A stretch of 59,534 bases of DNA, from the NCBI GenBank assembly GCA_038257155.1, contig JBBSJP010000024.1:1-59534 (forward strand). The letters run 5' to 3'. This DNA is from JANJTY01 sp038257155. Its GTDB lineage: Bacteria; Pseudomonadota; Gammaproteobacteria; Xanthomonadales; Xanthomonadaceae. This document shows, piece after piece, positions 24,158 to 31,920 of the stretch. The notes beneath the pieces were generated by a model. The model was not told the origin of the DNA and searched no databases. It saw only the letters and a list, made by a program, of their open reading frames with translations. The position numbers and the translations under genes are program-made. Each line of letters starts with the position of its first letter. Positions within the stretch are counted from its first letter, which is position 1.

Positions 24158-25230
24158 CAGCGAGCCTCCAACGCGATGGCGGCGGCACGCTGCACGGCCA
24201 GGTCATGTGGCAGCTCGGCGTACATCGAGTCGAACATGGCTTCGACCGGTGGCGGAGCTACTTTCAAATAGGCCTCGATCTCGCCATCGACGCGCTGGCC
24301 GCTTTTGGTCTTCCAGGCGGCTTCCTCGGCATCGCTCCACCAGCCCAACTCGATGAGGTAGCTGCGCAGCCGGGTCATCGGTTCCTTCGACCAGGCCTCC
24401 TTGACTTCGGCATCGTCGCGGTAGCGGCGCGCATCATCGGCCGTGGTGTGGTCGGACAGGCGATAGGTGACGGCTTCGATCACCGTGCCGCCGCCGCCGG
24501 AACGTGCGCGTTCCAGGGCGATATCCATGCCGGCGCGCACCGCAATCACGTCATTGCCGTCGACCTGCAGGCAGAACAGGCCCGCCGCGATGCCCTTCTG
24601 CGCGAGGGTCTTGGCGCCGGTCTGCATGCTGCGCGGTACCGAGATCGCCCACTGATTGTTGACGATCACGGTGACCAGGGGCAGATCATAGGCGCCGGCC
24701 GAATTGATCGCGGCGTAGAAATCGGTCTTCGAGGTGCCGCCGTCGCCGACAATGCTGACCGCCACGCGCGGCTCGCCGCGCAGCTTGAAGGCCAGCGCCG
24801 CGCCGGCAGCGTGCAGGCACTGGGTGGCGATCGGCACGCACCAGGCATAGTCGTGCTTTGGTCCTGAAAAATCGCTGCCGCGCTCGTCGCCGCCCCAGTA
24901 CAGCAGCACCTCGCGCGGCTTCACCCCGCGCAGAAACTGCGCGCCATACTCGCGGTACATCGGCGCGAACACGTCTTCATGCCGCATCGCGCTGCCGACA
25001 CCGATGTGCGCGGCCTCGTGCCCGAGGCAGGAGGCATAGGTGCCGAGCTTGCCGGTGCGCTGCAGCTTCACCGACTTCTCGTCGAACACGCGGGTGAAAG
25101 CCATCGCCTTGTACAGCTCGACCAGCGTCTCGCGGTCGCGCGCGAAATCAGGTAGATCCTCGCGCACCAGCTTGCCGTCGGGACCAAGGTATTGCAGATA
25201 TTCGATGCTGAAACTTGCCGCCGTGCTCAT
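24157..25230 (-). CDS. 2-oxoacid dehydrogenase E1 component, alpha subunit
   Basis: 357 aa, first gene of the operon. It contains the TPP motif GDGGTSKTDFYAAINSAGAY ... VNNQWAIS, the substrate region YREYGAQFLRGV, and the loop TYRLSDHTTADDARRYRDD, which corresponds to the phosphorylation loop of mitochondrial branched-chain E1alpha. The opening EYLQYLGPDGKLVRED is typical of bacterial branched-chain E1alpha. I favour a branched-chain 2-oxoacid dehydrogenase (Val, Leu, Ile catabolism), but a pyruvate-type complex cannot be excluded by eye. ATG 25230 was chosen because the upstream extension (VAAECAAACPAG...) overlaps the divergent promoter region. The 137-bp gap to the divergent dioxygenase gene must hold both promoters. 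Confidence 0.9.
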   Translation of the reverse strand: MSTAASFSIEYLQYLGPDGKLVREDLPDFARDRETLVELYKAMAFTRVFDEKSVKLQRTGKLGTYASCLGHEAAHIGVGSAMRHEDVFAPMYREYGAQFLRGVKPREVLLYWGGDERGSDFSGPKHDYAWCVPIATQCLHAAGAALAFKLRGEPRVAVSIVGDGGTSKTDFYAAINSAGAYDLPLVTVIVNNQWAISVPRSMQTGAKTLAQKGIAAGLFCLQVDGNDVIAVRAGMDIALERARSGGGGTVIEAVTYRLSDHTTADDARRYRDDAEVKEAWSKEPMTRLRSYLIELGWWSDAEEAAWKTKSGQRVDGEIEAYLKVAPPPVEAMFDSMYAELPHDLAVQRAAAIALEAR

Positions 25231-25367
25231 TGGGACGTCGCCAATCCGGTTGTCAGTGGGGCTTGATAGCAGCAGCGCGCCCGCCGGGCAAGCTGCAGCG
25301 CATTCAGCGGCCACCATACGCCACCCGATTCAGCGCTGTCTGTGCGCACCACTTACACTGGCAGGTC

Positions 25368-26243
25368 ATGCCTTCAAAGACTGGGATTCCAGTGACCGAT
25401 TCCGACAACCTTCGCCAGCTCGAAAGCGGCATCCACACCGACCTGCAGGAGCGCCTGACCTATGGCGGCTACCTGCAGCTTGATCGCCTGCTGTCCGCGC
25501 AAAGCCCGCTGAGCGACCCGCCGCATCACGACGAGATGCTCTTCATCGTCCAGCACCAGGTCTCCGAACTGTGGCTGAAGCTGCTCGTGCATGAGCTCAG
25601 CGCTGCCCTGGGGCACCTGCAGGCCGATCGCTTCGGCCCTACCCAGAAGATCCTGGCACGGGTCAAGCAGGTGCAGCGCCAGCTGTTCGAGCAGTGGGCG
25701 GTGCTGGAAACCCTTACGCCCAATGAATACGCCGAATTTCGTCCGGTACTGGGGCAGTCGTCCGGCTTCCAGTCGCTGCAGTACCGCATGGTGGAGTTCC
25801 TGCTCGGCAACAAGAACGCCGCCATGCTCAAGGTGTTCGATTACGATCCGGAATCGCAGGCTCGCCTGCGCGGCATGCTGGAGGCGCCGAGCCTCTATGA
25901 CGAGGTGCTGCGCTATCTGGCGCGGCAGGGTCATGCGGTGCCCGACTCTGTGCTGCAGCGCGATTTTTCCCAGCCGCACCGGCGCAATCCGGAGCTGATT
26001 CCGATGTTCGCGCGCATTTACTCCGATCCGCGCGCGCACTGGGCCGAATACGCCCTGTGCGAGCAGCTGATCGATGTCGAGCAGAGCTTTCAACTCTGGC
26101 GCTTCCGCCACATGAAGACGGTCGAGCGCATCATCGGCTACCGCAAGGGCACCGGCGGCTCATCCGGTGTGGGCTTCCTGAAGCAGGCGCTGGAGCTGAC
26201 GTTCTTCCCTGAACTACTGGATGTGCGTACCGAGTTGGGTTGA
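25368..26243 (+). CDS. kynA: Tryptophan 2,3-dioxygenase
   Basis: The 291-aa cytosolic haem enzyme opens the indole ring of L-tryptophan to N-formylkynurenine, the first step of the kynurenine pathway. Visible signatures: TYGGYLQLDRLLSAQSPLS near the start, HHDEMLFIVQHQVSELWLKL (substrate- and haem-pocket region), GQSSGFQSLQYRMVEFLLGN, the haem-iron His region LWRFRHMKTVERIIGYRKG and the substrate loop GTGGSSGVGFLK. The ATG at 25368 has GCAGG upstream; the longer frame from 25215 runs into the divergent operon. Later kynurenine-pathway genes are not in the window. Confidence 0.95.
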   Translation: MPSKTGIPVTDSDNLRQLESGIHTDLQERLTYGGYLQLDRLLSAQSPLSDPPHHDEMLFIVQHQVSELWLKLLVHELSAALGHLQADRFGPTQKILARVKQVQRQLFEQWAVLETLTPNEYAEFRPVLGQSSGFQSLQYRMVEFLLGNKNAAMLKVFDYDPESQARLRGMLEAPSLYDEVLRYLARQGHAVPDSVLQRDFSQPHRRNPELIPMFARIYSDPRAHWAEYALCEQLIDVEQSFQLWRFRHMKTVERIIGYRKGTGGSSGVGFLKQALELTFFPELLDVRTELG

Positions 26244-26256
26244 GCGGCAGCGTTTC

Positions 26257-26322
26257 GTAGGGTGGGCCTCGGCCCACCGCCGCCGAGCGCTCGGGATAGC
26301 GGTGGGCCAAGGCCCACCCTAC
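26257..26322. repeat. Palindromic interspersed repeat, GTAGGGTGGGCC family
   Basis: It reads GTAGGGTGGGCC-TC-GGCCCACCGC, a short spacer, then GCGGTGGGCC-AA-GGCCCACCCTAC: two hairpins that together also form one large palindrome. Related copies lie at 50424-50490 and, partly, 59368-59410. It separates the dioxygenase gene from abgT. Confidence 0.8.
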
Positions 26323-26399
26323 ATGGTCCCGTTCCCCTCTCGCACCCCGACCGCCCCGCTTTGTTAGCATGCCCGCTTCGCAAACGGGGAGTGAGTGTC

Positions 26400-27986
26400 A
26401 TGAGCAACAACACGGCGAATCTGCCGGCCGCGCGAGGCTGGGTCTATCGCGCGCTGGATGTGGTCGAACGGGTAGGCAACAAGCTGCCTGATCCGGCAAT
26501 TCTTTTCCTGGTGCTGATGTTTGCAGTCTGGGCCCTGTCCTGGATGCTGTCCGGCGTGCAGTTCACCGAGCTGGACCCGCGCAATGGCGAACCAATCCGG
26601 GTGCTGAACCTGCTCGACGGTGCCGCGCTGACTGCCTTCATGGCCAGGATGGTCAACACCTTCGTGACTTTCCACCCCTTGGGTGTCGTGCTGGTGGCAA
26701 TGCTGGGCCTGGGCGTGGCCGAACATACCGGCTTCATCAATGCCGGCCTGCGCAGCCTGCTGTCGGTCACGCCGAAGATGCTGCTGACGCCGATGCTGGT
26801 GGCGGTAGGAATCCTGAGCCACGTCGCGGTGGATGCTGGCTACGTGCTGGTGATTCCACTTGGCGCGGTGATCTTCTATGCCGCCGGGCGCCACCCGCTG
26901 GCCGGTATCGCGGCTGCTTTCGCCGGCGTATCGGGCGGGTTCTCTGCCACCCTGTTCGTGCCCTCCAGCCTCGATCCGCTGCTCTCTGGCCTGAGCCAGG
27001 TGGCCGCCAACCTGATCGACCCAGCGGCGGAGGTCAATCCGCTCAACAACTACTTCTTCACCACGGCGTCGAGTTTCCTGATCATCGCGATCGGTTGGTT
27101 CCTGACCGACAAGGTGATCGAGCCGCGCCTGCGCGAGACCGCGGTGGACGGCGACGCCTCGCAGATGCCGACCATGTCGGCGCTGACCGACATCGAGAAG
27201 CGCGGCCTGATGGCAGCCGTCGGCGCGATGGCACTGGCCGGCCTGCTGTTCATGCTCTCGCTGCTGCCGGAAACCTCGCCCTGGGGCGCGCCGGCTGACA
27301 TGGTACCGGCAGGCCAGAGTCGCCTGCTGGTGGGTGCCGCGCCGGTGATGCAGTCAATCGTCGGGCTGATCTTCATCTTCTTCCTGATTCCCGGCATCGT
27401 TTACGGCTATGTCGCCGGCACGGTAAAGACCCACCGCGATGTCGTGGCCGGCATGAGCAAGGCGATGAGCGGCATGGGCTACTACATCGTCATGGCCTTC
27501 TTCTGCGCGCAGTTCATCTATGCCTTCGGCCAGTCGAACCTGGGCGTGTTGCTGGCGATCAAGGGTGCCGGCTTCCTGCAGGCGATGAACTTTCCGATGG
27601 CGATCAACCTGGTCGGCATCGTGCTGTTGTCGAGCTTCGTCAACCTGATGATCGGCTCGGCCTCGGCCAAGTGGGCGCTGATCGGCGCGATCATGGTGCC
27701 GATGCTGATGCAGCTCGGCGTGTCGCCGGACTTCACCCAGGCGGCCTACCGCGTGGGCGACTCCTCGACCAATATCATCACACCCCTGATGCCGTACTTC
27801 CCACTGATCGTGGTGTTCTGCCAGCGCTATGTGAAAGCCAGCGGCATCGGCACCTTGCTGGCGCTCATGTTGCCGTTCTCGGTCACCCTGCTGGTGTTGT
27901 GGACCGGCTTCCTGCTGGGTTTCTGGGCGCTGGGCATTCCGCTCGGCATCGGCTCCAGCTACGTGTATCCCGCGCCGGCCGGTTGA
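26400..27986 (+). CDS. abgT: AbgT-family transporter (p-aminobenzoyl-glutamate or related substrates)
   Basis: A 528-aa inner-membrane protein with the family's ~11 helices and two re-entrant loops. Landmarks: NKLPDPAILFLVLMFAVWAL near the start, VEVNPLNNY-type segment (AEVNPLNNYFFTTASSF), YIVMAFFCAQFIYAFGQSN, and near the end NLMIGSASAKWALIGAIMVP with DSSTNIITPLMPYFPLI, the conserved substrate/Na-binding region. E. coli AbgT imports p-aminobenzoyl-glutamate, while other family members export sulfonamides, so the substrate is not settled. The ATG has GGGGAGTG upstream. The convergent POT transporter shares a terminator. Confidence 0.92.
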   Translation: MSNNTANLPAARGWVYRALDVVERVGNKLPDPAILFLVLMFAVWALSWMLSGVQFTELDPRNGEPIRVLNLLDGAALTAFMARMVNTFVTFHPLGVVLVAMLGLGVAEHTGFINAGLRSLLSVTPKMLLTPMLVAVGILSHVAVDAGYVLVIPLGAVIFYAAGRHPLAGIAAAFAGVSGGFSATLFVPSSLDPLLSGLSQVAANLIDPAAEVNPLNNYFFTTASSFLIIAIGWFLTDKVIEPRLRETAVDGDASQMPTMSALTDIEKRGLMAAVGAMALAGLLFMLSLLPETSPWGAPADMVPAGQSRLLVGAAPVMQSIVGLIFIFFLIPGIVYGYVAGTVKTHRDVVAGMSKAMSGMGYYIVMAFFCAQFIYAFGQSNLGVLLAIKGAGFLQAMNFPMAINLVGIVLLSSFVNLMIGSASAKWALIGAIMVPMLMQLGVSPDFTQAAYRVGDSSTNIITPLMPYFPLIVVFCQRYVKASGIGTLLALMLPFSVTLLVLWTGFLLGFWALGIPLGIGSSYVYPAPAG

Positions 27987-28011
27987 TCCTTGCGACCTGA
28001 AAAAGTGCGGC

Positions 28012-28043
28012 GTAAAAAAAACGGGGCCGCGAGGCCCCCGTTT
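28012..28043 (+). terminator. Bidirectional Rho-independent terminator
   Basis: A run of A's (about 28014-28021) is followed by the stem CGGGGCC...GGCCCCCG and TTT. The A-run serves as the U-tract when read from the minus strand, so it mainly ends the POT transporter transcript coming from the right; it can also end abgT. It lies 26 bases after the abgT stop. Confidence 0.75.
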
Positions 28044-28102
28044 CCATTTGCCTGAAGCGGTAGATCACCTCGGTCGAGCAGAGGTGATCCAGTGGCGTTT
28101 GC

Positions 28103-29650
28103 CTAGTGCACGCCCTTCATGCCGCGTTTGAGCAAGGGCGAGATCAGCAGCAAGAGCAGGCCGGTGCCCACGCCCACCCACAGCAGCTTGGTGAACAAGT
28201 CGGTGTAGGAGGCCAGCGCCGCCGTCATGTCCGTCACCACGCCGCCCTGCGTATCGACTGCCGCCAGCTTGGAGATCTGCGCGGCCATCAGTTCGGAGTA
28301 GGCGGTGGCCAGGAACCAGGCGCCCATCATCACGCCGACCACGCTCGGTACCGCCAGCTTGGTGACGGCCGAGAGGCCGACCGGCGACAGGCACAGCTCG
28401 CCCGTGGTGTGCAGCAGGTAGGCCAGCACGAACCAGATCAGCGCGACCTGTCCCATCTCGTTCGGGTGGGTTGCGCCCCACACCAGCATGCCGAAGCCGA
28501 GGCCGGCCTGGACGATACCAAGGCCAAACTTGACCGGCGCACTCGGATCCCAGCCGCGCTTGCCAAGCCATATCCAGAGCACCGCGAACACCGGTGCCAG
28601 CAGGAAGATGAACATCGAGTTGAGCGAGCCGAGCTGGGAGGCGGTGAAGGTCATGCCAAAAGCTTCGCGATCCAGCACACGGTCGGCATACAGGGTCATG
28701 CTGGCAGACGACTGTTCGAACAATGCCCAGAACACCACGGTAAAGACGGTGAGTATGGTGAGCACGATCATGCGGCTGCGCTCTTCGGCATTGCAGCGCA
28801 CGGTGAGGAACCACACCAGCCAGGCCAGCACCACCAGCGCCATGATGTTGAGCGTCCAATGCACAACCCAGTTGACCTGCACCAGCTGCCAGATCACCGC
28901 GAGGCTGGCGATGCTGGCGAGGTAGATCACCGCCTCACGCGACAGTGGTCCGAGGATCTTCTCGCGCAACAGGGACGGATCGTGCGGTTCGGCCGTGCCA
29001 TGCAGGAAACGCTGGCCCCACAGGAAGGTAGCCAATCCGAACAGCATGCCGATGCCGGCAGCGCCGAAGCCGTACTTCCAGCCATAGGTCTCGCCCAGGT
29101 AGCCGCAGAGCAGGGTGGCGGTGAAAGCGCCGATATTGATGCCCATGTAGAAGATGGTGAAGCCCGAGTCGCGGCGCGGATCGCCCTGCTCGTAAAGCCG
29201 GCCGACGATGGTGGAGATGTTCGGCTTGAGAAAGCCGACTCCGGCGATGATCAGCGCCAGCGAGAAATAGAACACTTGAAGGGCGCCGGTGTCCTGTACC
29301 ACGGCACCGTTCTCGCTGTAGGCCGCGGCACCCTCATAGGCCATGCCAAGATGGCCGAGGCAGAGCAGGATGGCACCGAAGGTGACTGCCTTGCGCATGC
29401 CGAGGTAGCGGTCGGCCAGCATGCCGCCGATCACCGGCAACGCATACACCAGGCCAGCGTAGGCACCGAGCACATCGAGGCCGGCGTTGTCGGTGAACAG
29501 GTGGTACTTGGTGAGATAAAGCAACAGCAGGAACTTCATGCCGTAGAAGGAGAAGCGTTCCCACAACTCGGTCAGGAAACAGATGTACAGGCCTTTGGGA
29601 TGGCCCAGGAGCTCGTCACTGCGGACGAGCGCCGGATTGGATGCGGACAT
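28103..29650 (-). CDS. Proton-dependent oligopeptide (POT/PTR) transporter
   Basis: 515-aa major facilitator protein that imports di- and tripeptides with protons. The helix-1 signature ELWERFSFYGMKFLLLLYL matches the ExxER motif of POT carriers. The PTR2-type GFLKPNISTIVGRLYEQGDP followed by RRDSGFTIFYMGINIGAF is in helix 4-5, and EQSSASMTLYADRV lies in the middle. About 14 hydrophobic helices are present. The C-terminus is short and basic (LLKRGMKGVH). ATG 29650 is preceded by GGGGAG on the minus strand. It could provide amino acids to the catabolic genes in this region. Family call is firm; the exact ortholog (DtpA/DtpB) is not assigned. Confidence 0.93.
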   Translation of the reverse strand: MSASNPALVRSDELLGHPKGLYICFLTELWERFSFYGMKFLLLLYLTKYHLFTDNAGLDVLGAYAGLVYALPVIGGMLADRYLGMRKAVTFGAILLCLGHLGMAYEGAAAYSENGAVVQDTGALQVFYFSLALIIAGVGFLKPNISTIVGRLYEQGDPRRDSGFTIFYMGINIGAFTATLLCGYLGETYGWKYGFGAAGIGMLFGLATFLWGQRFLHGTAEPHDPSLLREKILGPLSREAVIYLASIASLAVIWQLVQVNWVVHWTLNIMALVVLAWLVWFLTVRCNAEERSRMIVLTILTVFTVVFWALFEQSSASMTLYADRVLDREAFGMTFTASQLGSLNSMFIFLLAPVFAVLWIWLGKRGWDPSAPVKFGLGIVQAGLGFGMLVWGATHPNEMGQVALIWFVLAYLLHTTGELCLSPVGLSAVTKLAVPSVVGVMMGAWFLATAYSELMAAQISKLAAVDTQGGVVTDMTAALASYTDLFTKLLWVGVGTGLLLLLISPLLKRGMKGVH

Positions 29651-29717
29651 GATGAGACTCCCCGATGGAAGCGGCGAGTATAGACGCCGGCCGCACCGGC
29701 GTGGCTAGCCCGTGGGT

Positions 29718-30176
29718 TCAGATGCCCGAGGCGGCGCGGGCGCCGTTCTCGCCCAGCTTGCGCAGCAGCCGATCCAGTTGCGCGCGTTCGTCGCGCGAGA
29801 GGTCCTCGAGCAGAGTGCGCTCGAACTCCAGGGCGATCGGCACGACAGCGTCGTAAATATCCTGTCCAGCGGTACTCAAGCGCAGTATCGAGCGGCGTCG
29901 GTCTTCACCGTGGACCTGTCGTTCCAGGCGCCCATCGCCCAGCAGGGCGTTCACTGCGCGACTGACCGCGACCTTGTCCATCGCAGTGCGCTCGGCGACT
30001 TCCGAGGCCGACAGGCCGGGCTGCAGACCCAACACGGCCAACACCCGCCATTCCGTTACTGACAGGCCGAAGCGGCTCTCATAGCCGCGCGCGATGGCCT
30101 GGCTCAGCCGGTTCGACAACACCGACAGGCGATAGGGCAGGAACTGGTCCAGGTCGAGGCGCTGGTGTTGCGTCAT
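29718..30176 (-). CDS. MarR-family regulator of the tyrosine degradation genes
   Basis: The 152-aa protein has the MarR winged helix: LTEW-type VTEWRVLAVLGLQPGLSASE, then VAERTAMDKVAVSRAVNALL as recognition helix, and the wing GRLERQVHGEDRRRSILRLS. It is divergent from hppD with a 99-bp gap containing the palindrome GTTTCAGATGAAAC. MarR proteins beside hppD/hmgA genes generally repress them and respond to pathway metabolites, so local control is likely but inferred. The ATG at 30176 has AGAGG upstream. The long minus-strand extension of this frame into hppD is a shadow. Confidence 0.85.
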   Translation of the reverse strand: MTQHQRLDLDQFLPYRLSVLSNRLSQAIARGYESRFGLSVTEWRVLAVLGLQPGLSASEVAERTAMDKVAVSRAVNALLGDGRLERQVHGEDRRRSILRLSTAGQDIYDAVVPIALEFERTLLEDLSRDERAQLDRLLRKLGENGARAASGI

Positions 30177-30198
30177 TCTTTGCTGCCTCTTGCAAATG

Positions 30199-30212
30199 GT
30201 TTCAGATGAAAC
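30199..30212. promoter_or_regulatory. Palindromic candidate operator for the MarR regulator
   Basis: GTTTCA-GA-TGAAAC is a perfect inverted repeat (6-bp arms, 2-bp centre) in the shared promoter gap, 23 bases upstream of the regulator start and 64 bases upstream of hppD. It lies in the only AT-rich part of the gap, next to ACTATAACG, which could be a -10 for hppD. MarR operators are typically short palindromes in divergent promoters. Confidence 0.55.
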
Positions 30213-30275
30213 TATAACGTACGCACCGTATGGCGCAAGTCCCGCGCCGCGAACCGACCTTACTGGAGGACTCCG

Positions 30276-31373
30276 ATGAGCGCCCAACTGCAATCTGCCG
30301 CCCCGAACCTCGGCATGCAGCCGACCACCTTCGAGAACCCGATGGGCATCGACGGCTTCGAGTTCGTCGAGTTCGCTGCGCCTGCCGGTTCTGTCGACTT
30401 GCATGCGCTGTTCCGCCGCATGGGCTTTTCGGCCGTACTCAAGCACCACACGCGCGCCATCACGGTCTATCGCCAGGGGGGCGTCAACTTCCTGGTCAAC
30501 GAAGATCCGGACAGTTTCGCCGCCGACTTTGCTGCCCAGCACGGTCCCAGCGCCTGTGGCTTCGCGATCCGCTTCACCCAACCGGTTGACTCGGTCTGCG
30601 GCACGGTGATCCAGAACGGAGGCGAGGCGATCGGCAACAAGTCGACGAGCCGCGTGATCGACGTGCCGGTGGTGAAGGGTATCGGGGACTGCATGCTGTA
30701 CCTGGTGCCGAGCGGAAAGGATGTCTATGCGCACGATTTCGCGCCGATCCCGGGTGCCGAGCAGAATCCGGTTGGCTTCGGACTGACCTTCATCGACCAC
30801 CTCACCCACAACCTCTACTTCGGCAACATGGAGAAGTGGTCGGACTACTACGAGCGCCTGTTCAACTTCCGTGAGATCCGCTATTTCGACATCAAGGGCG
30901 CCAAGACCGGCCTGGTATCGAAGGCCATGACTGCACCGGACGGCATCGTGCGAATCCCGCTCAACGAGTCCTCCGACCCGAAGAGCCAGATCAACGAATA
31001 CCTCGACGAGTACAAGGGCGAGGGCATCCAGCACATCGCCTGCTTCACCGACGACATTTACACCACGGTCGAAGCGATGCGCGCCCAGGGCATCGAGTTC
31101 CTCAACACCCCGGACACCTACTTCGACATCATTGACGAGCGCATTCCGAACCACGGCGAAGATGTCGCGCGCCTGGCCAAGAACCGCATCCTGATCGACG
31201 CCGACCCCGAGACCAAGCAGCGCAAGCTGCTGCAGATCTTCACCCAGAACGCCATCGGCCCGATCTTCTTCGAGATCATCCAGCGCAAGGGCAATGAAGG
31301 ATTCGGCGAGGGCAACTTCCAGGCCTTGTTCGAAAGCATCGAGCGCGAGCAGATGCGGCGTGGGGTGTTGTGA
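30276..31373 (+). CDS. hppD: 4-hydroxyphenylpyruvate dioxygenase
   Basis: 365 aa. Converts 4-hydroxyphenylpyruvate to homogentisate, the committed step of tyrosine degradation; cytosolic, Fe(II)-dependent. The two-barrel extradiol fold is visible, with iron ligands expected in TFIDHLTHNLYFGNMEKW (His), GIQHIACFTDDIYTTVEAM (His) and IGPIFFEIIQRKGNEGFGEG followed by NFQALFESIE (Glu). The N-terminal half begins GIDGFEFVEFAAP. The start has GGAGG upstream (ACTGGAGGACTCCG). It begins the catabolic run hppD-hmgA-fahA-maiA, but is separated from hmgA by the DUF559 insertion. Confidence 0.96.
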   Translation: MSAQLQSAAPNLGMQPTTFENPMGIDGFEFVEFAAPAGSVDLHALFRRMGFSAVLKHHTRAITVYRQGGVNFLVNEDPDSFAADFAAQHGPSACGFAIRFTQPVDSVCGTVIQNGGEAIGNKSTSRVIDVPVVKGIGDCMLYLVPSGKDVYAHDFAPIPGAEQNPVGFGLTFIDHLTHNLYFGNMEKWSDYYERLFNFREIRYFDIKGAKTGLVSKAMTAPDGIVRIPLNESSDPKSQINEYLDEYKGEGIQHIACFTDDIYTTVEAMRAQGIEFLNTPDTYFDIIDERIPNHGEDVARLAKNRILIDADPETKQRKLLQIFTQNAIGPIFFEIIQRKGNEGFGEGNFQALFESIEREQMRRGVL

Positions 31374-31383
31374 GCTGAAAAGC

Positions 31384-31404
31384 GGGAACAGGGAACAGGG
31401 AACA
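31384..31404 (+). repeat. Three tandem copies of GGGAACA
   Basis: Three perfect 7-bp units follow directly, then GGGG. The tract lies 10 bases after the hppD stop and 15 bases before the left inverted repeat of the DUF559 unit, so it marks the left boundary of inserted sequence. Confidence 0.85.
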
Positions 31405-31419
31405 GGGGCAAGAAGCCCT

Positions 31420-31462
31420 TAGCCCCTCTCCCTGCGGGAGAGGGGTTGGGGTGAGGGGCAAA
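31420..31462 (+). repeat. Left 43-bp inverted repeat of the DUF559 unit
   Basis: Starts TAGCCCCTCTCCC, has an internal hairpin (CCCCTCTCCC-TGC-GGGAGAGGGG), and ends GGGTGAGGGGCAAA. It is the reverse complement of 31818-31860 at 42 of 43 positions; the one difference is in the hairpin loop. It ends two bases before the DUF559 start codon. Confidence 0.9.
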
Positions 31463-31464
31463 AC

Positions 31465-31920
31465 ATGCCGCATCACATAAGGCCACCGCATGCCACCAAC
31501 AATCTCAACAGGGCCAGAAAGCTGCGCCGCGAATCGACCGATGCGGAGCACAAACTCTGGAGCCGACTTCGCAACAGCCAGTTGATCGGCCTGCGCTTCC
31601 GCCGCCAGCATCCGATTCCTCCGTACTTCGTCGACTTCTGCTGTATTAGCGCAATGCTGGTGATTGAGCTTGATGGCTCACAGCACAGTGGTGAAAGCGA
31701 TGCTGTGCGAACGCGCTTTCTGGAGAGTCATGGCTTCACAGTGTTGCGCTTCTGGGACAACGATGTCCTGCTTCAGACTGATGCTGTGCTTGAGGCGATT
31801 TTGAACGCCTTGCCAGGTTTGCCCCTCACCCCAACCCCTCTCCCGGAGGGAGAGGGGCTAATGCTCACCCCAACCCCTCTCCCGTCGGGAGAGGGGCTAG
31901 ACGACAACGAAGCGCCATGA
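31465..31920 (+). CDS. DUF559 endonuclease-like protein
   Basis: 151 aa. The core (about residues 12-118) is a DUF559 domain, related to Vsr/PD-(D/E)XK nucleases: ARKLRRESTDAEHKLWSRLR, GLRFRRQHPIPPYFVDFCC, LVIELDGSQHSG and VLRFWDNDVL. The D in FVDF and the E-x-D of IELDG match the expected catalytic positions. The last ~33 residues (LPLTPTPLPEGEG ... LTPTPLPSGEGLDDNEAP) are encoded by the right repeat and a second copy of it. The start lies two bases after the left repeat and the stop overlaps the hmgA start (ATGA). The gene interrupts the hppD-hmgA order. Biological role unknown; see findings. Confidence 0.85.
   Translation: MPHHIRPPHATNNLNRARKLRRESTDAEHKLWSRLRNSQLIGLRFRRQHPIPPYFVDFCCISAMLVIELDGSQHSGESDAVRTRFLESHGFTVLRFWDNDVLLQTDAVLEAILNALPGLPLTPTPLPEGEGLMLTPTPLPSGEGLDDNEAP
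31818..31860 (-). repeat. Right 43-bp inverted repeat of the DUF559 unit
   Basis: TTTGCCCCTCACCCC ... GAGAGGGGCTA, the inverse of 31420-31462 with one mismatch. It lies inside the DUF559 reading frame and encodes its LPLTPTPLPEGEG segment. The internal hairpin here is CCCCTCTCCC-GGA-GGGAGAGGGG. Confidence 0.9.
31863..31899 (-). repeat. Additional shortened copy of the same repeat
   Basis: GCTCACCCC...CCCGTCGGGAGAGGGGCTA repeats the right element in direct orientation, three bases further on, lacking the outer TTTGCCC end. It encodes the LTPTPLPSGEG segment just before hmgA. Confidence 0.85.

Noticed and set aside
28106..29683. 525-aa plus-strand open frame opposite the POT transporter
   Set aside because: It is rich in His, Gln and Glu, typical of the antisense of a membrane protein gene in high-GC DNA; the minus-strand protein has clear family motifs.
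29718..31154. 478-aa minus-strand frame extending the MarR gene across hppD
   Set aside because: The extension is antisense to hppD and lacks family similarity; ATG 30176 with a ribosome binding site gives a normal MarR length.
22171..31899. CRISPR array suspected from recurring CCCCTCTCCC palindromes
   Set aside because: The copies are dispersed, not regularly spaced, have no unique spacers between them, and no cas genes are present.
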